Source: Bacteroidales bacterium (lineage in GTDB: Bacteria; Bacteroidota; Bacteroidia; Bacteroidales; WCHB1-69). From it: a DNA stretch of 10,444 nucleotides. The position numbers and the translations under genes were made by a program. The stretch covers positions 1 to 10,444 of the forward strand of contig DUOL01000208.1 of the NCBI GenBank assembly GCA_012838875.1, read 5' to 3'. Shown here piece after piece: positions 5,154-10,444 of this stretch (positions are counted from its first letter, which is position 1; each line of letters begins with the position of its first letter). The notes under the pieces were generated by a model, which searched no databases, was not told the DNA's origin, and was given only the letters and a program-made list of their open reading frames with translations.

Positions 5154-6749
5154 ATGAGACACAAAGTGGACTTTTTAGTTATCGGTTCGGGGATTGCAGG
5201 CTTGAGTTTTGCGTTAAAAGCTGCAAATTACGGAAAAGTCGGTATGATAACGAAATCGAAAATTGACGATACCGCTACAAAATATGCGCAGGGTGGCGTA
5301 GCAGCAGTTATTTATTCTCCTGATACCTACGAAAAACATATTCGCGATACGATGATTGCCGGTGACGAACTTTCAAATCCTAAAATTGTTGATATTACGA
5401 TTCGAGAATCTACGGCACGGGTCTTGGAGTTAGTAGAGTGGGGCGTCAATTTTGATAAAACCGATAGTGGAAAATATGCCCTTGCCAAGGAAGGAGGACA
5501 CTCCGAGTTCCGAGTGCTTCACCATAAAGATATTACGGGAGCAGAAATAGAACAGAAACTGATATTAGCTGCTAAAAGAAATAAAAATATTACTATTTTA
5601 GAGAACTGTTTAGCCATAGACATAATCACTCAACACCATTTAGGAGTTGAGGTTAGTAGGAAAACACCCGATATTCGTTGTTTCGGAGCGTATGTCTATA
5701 ATCCTAACAATAAAAAAGTTGAAACGGTGCTCTCTAAGGTTACTATGATGGCTACCGGCGGCATCGGTACGGTGTATGGACATACTACGAATCCGAATAT
5801 TGCAACCGGAGACGGAATTGCAATGGTCTACAGAGCCAAAGGAACTGTCGAAGGAATGGAATTCGTACAGTTCCACCCAACTACACTTTACAATCCGAAG
5901 GAAACCCCTTCTTTTTTGATAACGGAAGCGATGAGAGGTGCCGGTGCCATCTTAAAAGATAGAAACGGCGATGAATTTATGAGTAAATATGATGCACGTG
6001 GTGCGTTGGCACCACGCGATATTGTAGCAAGAGCGATAGATAATGAGTTGAAAATCAGCGGTTCGGATTTTGTATATTTAGATGCCACTGCTTTGCCTAA
6101 AGATGTGATTTTTAGCCATTTCCCTAATATTTATGCGAAGTGTTTGAGTATCGGTATAGATATTATGCGCGATATGATACCGGTTGTTCCCGCCGCCCAC
6201 TACTCTTGTGGAGGTATTAAAACGGACGAGTGGGGAGAATCCTCCATTCAACATCTTTTTGCTTCGGGCGAGTGTGCATCGACAGGCTTGCACGGTGCGA
6301 ACAGATTAGCCTCGAATTCGCTCTTGGAAGCCTTGGTCTTTTCGCACCGTGCAAGCCTGAAAGCCGTGGAAGATATAAAAAAGATTGACTTTTGTGATGA
6401 AATTCCGGAATGGGATACCGAAGGTACCGTGCTGAACGAAGAGATGGTACTGATTACACAAACAAAAAAGGAACTGCAAACAATTATGTCAAATTATGTT
6501 GGCATTGTACGCTCTAACTTGCGATTACAACGAGCTTTCGATAGATTAGAGATTTTATACGGCGAAACGGAAGAACTTTATAAAAAATCTATCCTTTTCC
6601 CGGAAATTTGTGAATTGAGAAATATGATTAATGTGGGATACCTCATTATTAAAAATGCGATGGATAGGAAAGAGAGCCGAGGGTTACACTACTCTCTCGA
6701 TTATCCGGAACATAGAGATGTGAGTCAAGTAACAAGAGATATGTTGTAG
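5154..6749 (+). CDS. nadB: L-aspartate oxidase
   Basis: This FAD enzyme oxidises L-aspartate to iminoaspartate, which NadA then condenses with dihydroxyacetone phosphate to quinolinate: the first step of de novo NAD synthesis in the cytoplasm. Starting from the ATG at 5154 it has 531 residues. A TTG three codons earlier (5145) is a poorer choice, since it only adds M-Y-A before a standard N-terminus. The dinucleotide-binding motif G-S-G-I-A-G is at 11-16 and A-Q-G-G-V-A at 45-50. Active-site residues fall near their E. coli numbers: H241 (Q-F-H-P-T), E258 (T-E-A-M-R-G), R288 (A-P-R-D-I), H349 (A-A-H-Y-S-C-G-G) and R384 (G-A-N-R-L-A-S-N-S). The E-G-G-H-S stretch (113-117) favours NadB over succinate dehydrogenase. 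The C-terminal helical domain ends at 531. nadA and nadC are not in the window. The gene contains a perfect 19-bp inverted repeat (6283-6359) and a tight hairpin (5997-6016). Confidence 0.95.
   Translation: MRHKVDFLVIGSGIAGLSFALKAANYGKVGMITKSKIDDTATKYAQGGVAAVIYSPDTYEKHIRDTMIAGDELSNPKIVDITIRESTARVLELVEWGVNFDKTDSGKYALAKEGGHSEFRVLHHKDITGAEIEQKLILAAKRNKNITILENCLAIDIITQHHLGVEVSRKTPDIRCFGAYVYNPNNKKVETVLSKVTMMATGGIGTVYGHTTNPNIATGDGIAMVYRAKGTVEGMEFVQFHPTTLYNPKETPSFLITEAMRGAGAILKDRNGDEFMSKYDARGALAPRDIVARAIDNELKISGSDFVYLDATALPKDVIFSHFPNIYAKCLSIGIDIMRDMIPVVPAAHYSCGGIKTDEWGESSIQHLFASGECASTGLHGANRLASNSLLEALVFSHRASLKAVEDIKKIDFCDEIPEWDTEGTVLNEEMVLITQTKKELQTIMSNYVGIVRSNLRLQRAFDRLEILYGETEELYKKSILFPEICELRNMINVGYLIIKNAMDRKESRGLHYSLDYPEHRDVSQVTRDML
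5997..6016. repeat. 8-bp GC-rich hairpin inside nadB
   Basis: CGTGGTGC (5997-6004), loop GTTG, and GCACCACG (6009-6016) form a perfect stem in the codons for residues 282-288, ending at the catalytic Arg288. It is GC-rich compared with its surroundings and could form in the mRNA. Confidence 0.6.
6283..6359. repeat. Perfect 19-bp inverted repeat inside nadB
   Basis: The arm CAGGCTTGCACGGTGCGAA (6283-6301) is exactly reverse-complemented at 6341-6359, with a 39-nt loop. The arms encode residues 377-383 (T-G-L-H-G-A-N) and 396-402 (F-S-H-R-A-S-L). The loop carries the substrate-binding Arg384 codon and a CGAATTCG palindrome (6313-6320). Matching is perfect and stops at both ends (6282/6360 and 6302/6340 do not pair). 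The protein family motifs are preserved, so the repeat sits within a functional gene. Confidence 0.9.
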
Positions 6750-6761
6750 AATTTATTCTAC
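6746..6761. terminator. Palindrome spanning both convergent stop codons
   Basis: GTAGAATTTATTCTAC is a perfect 7-2-7 inverted repeat that includes the nadB stop (TAG 6747-6749) and the stop of the minus-strand transglycosylase (6753-6755). As RNA it would form a 6-bp stem with a 4-nt loop on either strand. On the plus strand a T-rich stretch follows at 6769-6775. A weak bidirectional terminator is plausible, but the stem is short and AT-rich. Confidence 0.4.
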
Positions 6762-7727
6762 CTTGTTGATTTTTAATAATTCACCTCTTTTACTTTTTGA
6801 TTTTTTGGGAATCTTAACCTGATAAGATTTGGTTTTTACTTTCAATAATGTAGAAGAACGAAGCCATGGGTTATGCTCTTTCAGTTCACGATAAGTAATG
6901 CCGTGCTCCGTAGCAAATTGATATAAATCTTGAATGGGCTCGGAAATCGTTATCTCTTTACAAGGAACCGGATAGTAGAAATCATCATTTTTTAAGTGGA
7001 AGTTATATTGATAAGGTTTTTCAAAAATTAATTTGTACGATAAGATACGATAAACATAACGAGCCGTCTCGGCGTTGAGGAGCAAATCCCAGTAGTTATT
7101 ACATGTTTGATTAGTGAGATTTCTTTCCAGTCCGTTTTCACCCATATTGTATGCAGCAGCACATAACGACCAACTGCCGAATTTTTGCTTTAAATCTTTC
7201 AAAAATCGGCACGCGGCACGAGTCGATTTTTCAAGGTCGTAACGTTCATCTATTTCGTCATTAATCTCCAATCCGTACTTCCTTCCCGTACTTTCCATAA
7301 ACTGCCAATAACCCGTCGCTTTAGCAGGAGAAACGACATTCTGTAAATTACTTTCCGCTACACATAAATATTTGAAATCATTAGGAATTTTCTCTTCCGC
7401 TAAAATCTTTTCTATAGTCGGGAAAAAACGTGTCGAACGTTTTAACGATAACATCGTTACGGAATGCTGATAAGTAGAAATAATCAATTCGCGGTCTAAA
7501 CCTTCATACACCCAATAAATATCCAGAGGAACGGGTTCGCCTGCAAATTCTAATTCACTCGGGATAAAGGGAGCAACCGTAGCCGTTGTATCCACCTTAT
7601 TTTGAACATCTCCGCCTGCTTTAGCTTCTTTTAAAGAAAAATTTGAAATTAAAAAGTATACCAAAAATGATACAATTACTAACCCAATAACGGAAGGATA
7701 AATTAATCGTTTTCTTTCACTTTGCAT
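6753..7727 (-). CDS. MltD-like membrane-anchored lytic transglycosylase
   Basis: A 324-residue enzyme that cleaves the MurNAc-GlcNAc bond of peptidoglycan, leaving 1,6-anhydro ends. Residues 10-29 form an uncleaved-looking membrane anchor, and about 35-60 is a flexible linker. The SLT (goose-lysozyme-like) domain spans about 100-235. The catalytic Glu is E125 in V-A-E-S-N-L-Q, followed by A-T-G-Y-W-Q-F-M (137-144) and A-A-A-Y-N-M-G-E-N-G (190-199), the family 1 signature. The C-terminal part (about 262-307) resembles one degenerate LysM repeat ending in Y-Q-V-K-I-P, as in MltD-type proteins, which often carry several. It converges on nadB with only 3 bp between stops, and diverges from the DUF5020 gene across 126 bp. 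No good TAnnTTTG box is visible upstream. The enzyme class is secure; orthology to E. coli mltD is not, so no symbol is given. Confidence 0.9.
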   Translation of the reverse strand: MQSERKRLIYPSVIGLVIVSFLVYFLISNFSLKEAKAGGDVQNKVDTTATVAPFIPSELEFAGEPVPLDIYWVYEGLDRELIISTYQHSVTMLSLKRSTRFFPTIEKILAEEKIPNDFKYLCVAESNLQNVVSPAKATGYWQFMESTGRKYGLEINDEIDERYDLEKSTRAACRFLKDLKQKFGSWSLCAAAYNMGENGLERNLTNQTCNNYWDLLLNAETARYVYRILSYKLIFEKPYQYNFHLKNDDFYYPVPCKEITISEPIQDLYQFATEHGITYRELKEHNPWLRSSTLLKVKTKSYQVKIPKKSKSKRGELLKINKVE

Positions 7728-7803
7728 AAATTATTTACGTTTAATCATTAAATCACTTAATCACTCTTTTCTTATTCAAACGAAACAAAAGTTACATAAT
7801 TAT
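7728..7803. other. Divergent intergenic spacer
   Basis: AT-rich DNA between the start of the lytic transglycosylase gene (minus) and the DUF5020 promoter (plus). It contains short degenerate repeats of AATCA(C/T)T at 7743-7765. The best minus-strand promoter candidate, TAACTTTTG read from 7794 to 7786, has one base too many for TAnnTTTG. No small gene or RNA is seen. Confidence 0.4.
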
Positions 7804-7832
7804 TTTGCGAAGTTTTAATTTTCTTATTTTTG
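7804..7832 (+). promoter_or_regulatory. Bacteroidota-type promoter of the DUF5020/SBP pair
   Basis: TTTG at 7804-7807, a 17-bp spacer and TATTTTTG at 7825-7832 match the phylum's -33/-7 consensus, with spacing and -7 box identical to the promoter at 2308-2336. Transcription would begin near 7838, about 16 nt before the ATG at 7854. Confidence 0.75.
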
Positions 7833-7853
7833 CAAAAAAAATAACGGGATTTT

Positions 7854-8576
7854 ATGAAACCTATCAAAATATTATTTTTTTCTATTTTTATTTCGTTCTC
7901 TATCAGTAATATTCAAACAGCCAAAGCACAGAATATACATCTGTTTTATGATTTTGGAAGTGTAATTTACGAAGAGTGCAAGGACCGTGCTTTTTTTACC
8001 ACGACAGTCGATTTATTTCATCGTGACGCCTGGGGAAGTACTTTTTTCTTTATTGATATGAATTACGCCGACCATGGTATTACATACGTCTATTGGGAAA
8101 TTAATCGGGATTTTACATTTCCTCGGGTTCCTATTTCTCTCTCTTTAGAGTATAATGGCGGGCTAACCAATACTTTTTCGTTGTCAAATTCATATTTGGC
8201 GGGAGTGCGGTATAGCTATGATAATGAAGGATTTACGAAAGGCGTTTCACTTACTTGTTTTTATAAATATATTCAAGGTAATGTGGAACCGCACAATTTT
8301 CAAGCGACTGCAATTTGGTATCTTCACTTTGCTAAGAAGAAGTTCTCTTTTTTGGGATTTGCCGATTTTTGGCGAGAGCCGAGAGCAACTATCGCCGAAA
8401 GCGACTATATTTTTCTGACGGAGCCGCAAATTTGGTTTAATTTTGATGCCTTGCCCAACGTAAGCGATAAATTAAAATTGAGTATCGGCAGCGAAGTTAA
8501 AATAAGTTATAATTTTGTTCTTCCTGATAAATTTATGGTTATTCCTACGATAGCTCTTAAATGGAGATTTGAATAG
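7854..8576 (+). CDS. DUF5020 family outer-membrane beta-barrel, Tsx-like
   Basis: A 240-residue protein with a signal peptide (1-25, cut after T-A-K-A). The rest is alternating aromatic/polar strands typical of a small outer-membrane barrel, ending in a strand with Trp and Phe next to last (K-W-R-F-E). The segments L-F-Y-D-F-G (30-35), the W-G-S-T-F-F-F-I-D-M block (60-69) and the F-L-G-F-A-D-F-W segment are what I recognise from the Bacteroidales DUF5020 family, which is related to the nucleoside channel Tsx. The likely role is passive passage of a small solute, possibly nucleosides, across the outer membrane; the substrate is inferred only from the Tsx relation. It has its own promoter, and the substrate-binding lipoprotein gene follows 9 bp after the stop, so the two are almost certainly co-transcribed. 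Confidence 0.8.
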   Translation: MKPIKILFFSIFISFSISNIQTAKAQNIHLFYDFGSVIYEECKDRAFFTTTVDLFHRDAWGSTFFFIDMNYADHGITYVYWEINRDFTFPRVPISLSLEYNGGLTNTFSLSNSYLAGVRYSYDNEGFTKGVSLTCFYKYIQGNVEPHNFQATAIWYLHFAKKKFSFLGFADFWREPRATIAESDYIFLTEPQIWFNFDALPNVSDKLKLSIGSEVKISYNFVLPDKFMVIPTIALKWRFE

Positions 8577-8585
8577 AAAGAATTT

Positions 8586-10259
8586 ATGATGAGAATTAAC
8601 AAAAAACCGTCTAATTTCTATTTTTTATTACATCATTGTACGTTTTTTTTAATACTTTTTTCAATTATCGCTTGTAGTGAACGGTACGATAATCGGGATA
8701 AGATGATTTTTCGTTATAACGAGTCCAGCGGCATTTCCTCGTTAGATCCTGCCTACGCTTCGGGGCAATCTACGATTTGGCCCTGCAATTTGCTTTATAA
8801 CGGACTGGTCGATTTAGATGACTCCTTACATATTATCCCCGCAATTGCCAAAAGTTGGGAAATTAGCGAAGACGGAACCGTTTATACTTTCACTTTACGA
8901 AATGATGTGTTTTTTCATGACAACCCTTTTTATACATTTAAAAATAAGAGAAAAGTTGTTGCGAAAGATTTTGTCTATAGCTTTAATAGAATTGTAAGTC
9001 CGGAAGTTGCCTCACCGGGAGCGTGGATTTTTCAACAAGTGAAAAGAGATGAAAACGGACAACTTGATGTTAAAGCATTGAATGATACGACTTTGCAAAT
9101 AAAATTAAATAAAATATTCCCGCCTTTTTTGGGTATTTTGACTATGAAATACTGCTCTGTTGTTCCACAAGAAGCGGTAGAATATTTTGGTAAAGAGTTC
9201 CGCAGATTTCCCGTTGGAACAGGTCCGTTTCAATTTCAGTTATGGGAAGAAGGGGTAAAACTTGTGCTAAGGAAAAATCCGTACTATTTTGAAAAAGATG
9301 ACCGGGGACGTCCTTTACCGTACCTTGATGCCGTGGCGATTACCTTTATCGTGGATAAACAGACCGGTTTTATGGAATTTATGAAAGGCTCACTCGATTT
9401 TATGTCCGGAATCGATGCTTCTTACAAAGATGCTTTGTTAACTAAACGAGGTGAGTTGAAGCCCGAGTTTAACGGAAAAATAGAGATGTTTACTTCTCCC
9501 TATCTCAATACGGAATATTTGGGTTTTGTTTTGAAAGAGGGGAATGTCGATAATCCGCTATTGGATAAAAAGGTGCGGCAAGCTATCAATTACGGTTTTG
9601 ACAGAGCTAAGATGATACGATATTTACGTAATAATATTGGTTATCCCGGGACCAGCGGTTTTATTCCAATGGGAATGCAAGCGTTTGACAGTGAGAAAGT
9701 TAAGGGTTATGATTATGACCAAGCAAAAGCGTTGCAGCTCTTAGCGGAGGCGGGCTACCCGAACGGCAAAGGGTTACCTGAAATATCGCTTGCCGTTTCA
9801 CCCACTTATCTCGATTTGACTCAATATATTCAGCATGAATTAGAGCAAATTGGAATTAAAATCAAGTTAGATGTACAGCAGGCGGCGCAGCAACGACAGA
9901 TGATGCGAAGCTATCAATTGGCTTTCTTCCGAGCCTCGTGGATAGCCGATTATCCGGACGCCGAAAACTATTTGTCTCTCTTCTATTCCAAGAATTTGCA
10001 GCCCTTCGGCTCCAATTACACCCACTATGTTAATGCCGATTTCGACCGTCTTTATGAGAAGTCGCAAAGCATTATTGACGATTCTCTGCGAAACCGCTAT
10101 TATACCAAAATGGATTCTCTATTGATGGCGGATGCTCCTGTCGTGGTGCTATTTTATGACAAAGCGATTCGGTTTACCCAAGCGAATGTTAAGCAATTGG
10201 GTATCAATCCTGTAAACATGCTAAATTTAAAGTATACCTATCTTACCGATACAAAATAG
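8586..10259 (+). CDS. ABC transporter substrate-binding lipoprotein, family 5 (peptide/opine/nickel type)
   Basis: A 557-residue periplasmic receptor that would hand a ligand, most often an oligopeptide, to an ABC permease. The N-terminus is a lipoprotein signal: a hydrophobic run and the lipobox S-I-I-A-C with lipidated Cys30. The residues after Cys (S-E-R-Y) do not form a clear acidic surface-export signal, so a periplasm-facing location is likely. SBP_bac_5 features are: S-W-E-I-S-E-D-G-x-x-Y-T-F-T-L-R (90-105), the domain signature F-P-V-G-T-G-P-F (208-215), K-V-R-Q-A-I-N-Y-G-F-D-R (329-340) and A-D-Y-P-D-A-E-N-Y (454-462). The length is normal. Two adjacent ATGs (8586 and 8589) are both possible starts. 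No permease or ATPase gene is present in the window, so the partner transporter is elsewhere or downstream. The exact ligand is not predictable. Confidence 0.92.
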   Translation: MMRINKKPSNFYFLLHHCTFFLILFSIIACSERYDNRDKMIFRYNESSGISSLDPAYASGQSTIWPCNLLYNGLVDLDDSLHIIPAIAKSWEISEDGTVYTFTLRNDVFFHDNPFYTFKNKRKVVAKDFVYSFNRIVSPEVASPGAWIFQQVKRDENGQLDVKALNDTTLQIKLNKIFPPFLGILTMKYCSVVPQEAVEYFGKEFRRFPVGTGPFQFQLWEEGVKLVLRKNPYYFEKDDRGRPLPYLDAVAITFIVDKQTGFMEFMKGSLDFMSGIDASYKDALLTKRGELKPEFNGKIEMFTSPYLNTEYLGFVLKEGNVDNPLLDKKVRQAINYGFDRAKMIRYLRNNIGYPGTSGFIPMGMQAFDSEKVKGYDYDQAKALQLLAEAGYPNGKGLPEISLAVSPTYLDLTQYIQHELEQIGIKIKLDVQQAAQQRQMMRSYQLAFFRASWIADYPDAENYLSLFYSKNLQPFGSNYTHYVNADFDRLYEKSQSIIDDSLRNRYYTKMDSLLMADAPVVVLFYDKAIRFTQANVKQLGINPVNMLNLKYTYLTDTK

Positions 10260-10384
10260 CAGATTTATTTTTAGGTTATTCCGGTGTCGAAGTCGTGAGT
10301 TCTACATTAAGATAACGCATCTCAATTCCTATTCACAACATTCTAATATTTTAATAGTCAAGTAGTTAATTATATTTATTATTA
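10260..10384. other. AT-rich spacer after the SBP gene
   Basis: Non-coding, AT-rich sequence with no clear hairpin-plus-T-tract terminator and no recognisable gene or promoter. It ends abruptly where the GC-rich element starts at 10385. Confidence 0.4.
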
Positions 10385-10444
10385 GGGCGTGCCCCCTCGC
10401 TGCGCTCGGGGTCGGCGCCCGGTTCCAAGTCCGCGGTCGCAAGC
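10385..10444. repeat. GC-rich palindromic interspersed repeat, cut by window end
   Basis: Of these 60 bases 47 are G or C (78%), against a clearly AT-rich background. GGGCG (10385-10389) pairs with CGCCC (10416-10420). Inside it CCCC (10393-10396) pairs with GGGG (10408-10411) around CTCGCTGCGCTC-like sequence, giving a nested hairpin. It resembles the intergenic elements beginning GGGCGT-x-CCCC ... CGGGGTCGG that I recall as common in Bacteroidota genomes. The right end is outside the window, so total length and partner arm are unknown. Confidence 0.6.

Noticed and set aside
5502..5515. Tandem TCCGAGT-TCCGAGT in nadB
   Set aside because: Two copies of 7 bp within conserved S-E-F-R-V codons; not unusual for coding sequence.
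7786..7794. Minus-strand promoter box for the lytic transglycosylase (TAACTTTTG)
   Set aside because: It has three rather than two bases between TA and TTTG, and no TTTG at the -33 distance. It may still be the real promoter, but I cannot support it.
8586..10259. Surface-exposed lipoprotein (export signal after the lipidated Cys)
   Set aside because: The residues after Cys30 are S-E-R-Y-D-N, without the acidic cluster expected for surface export, so a periplasmic location is preferred.
10260..10444. tRNA or small RNA gene in the 3' spacer
   Set aside because: No cloverleaf, CCA end or conserved T-loop sequence is visible; the only structured part is the GC-rich repeat.

Overview
The window comes from an AT-rich genome of the phylum Bacteroidota, most likely order Bacteroidales. 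Four signs support this. A secreted M28 peptidase carries a type IX secretion (T9SS) sorting tail. A DUF5020 outer-membrane protein is present. Two promoters match the Bacteroidota form (TTTG ... TAnnTTTG), and genes lack Shine-Dalgarno sites but have A-rich leaders. I see no rRNA, tRNA, CRISPR array, transposase, integrase or phage gene.

Layout. 1-796 (+): 3' part of an unrecognised gene that runs in from outside the window. 793-2067 (-): T9SS-exported M28 metallopeptidase whose stop overlaps the previous one tail to tail. 2068-2355: AT-rich divergent promoter region. 2356-6749 (+): four closely spaced genes, namely a fumarylacetoacetate-hydrolase (FAH) fold protein, the nucleoside permease NupG, the peptidoglycan glycosyltransferase MtgA and L-aspartate oxidase NadB. 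6753-7727 (-): MltD-like lytic transglycosylase, converging on nadB with 3 bp between stops. 7728-7853: divergent promoter region. 7854-10259 (+): DUF5020 Tsx-like channel and, 9 bp later, a family 5 substrate-binding lipoprotein. 10260-10444: AT-rich spacer that switches abruptly at 10385 to about 78% G+C, the start of what looks like an interspersed palindromic repeat cut by the window edge.

The genes mostly serve the envelope and salvage: nucleoside uptake (NupG, perhaps DUF5020), solute or peptide capture (family 5 lipoprotein), peptidoglycan synthesis (MtgA) and cleavage (MltD-like), extracellular proteolysis (M28) and the first step of NAD synthesis (NadB).

No obvious new defence or mobile system is present. 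The observations most worth a second look are: (1) the FAH-family protein at 2356-2967, which keeps the fold's conserved scaffold but has lost essentially every catalytic and metal-binding residue; (2) a perfect 19-bp inverted repeat inside nadB, with its substrate-binding Arg codon in the loop; (3) the GC-rich repeat at the right edge; (4) a perfect palindrome covering both stop codons of the nadB/mltD-like pair.
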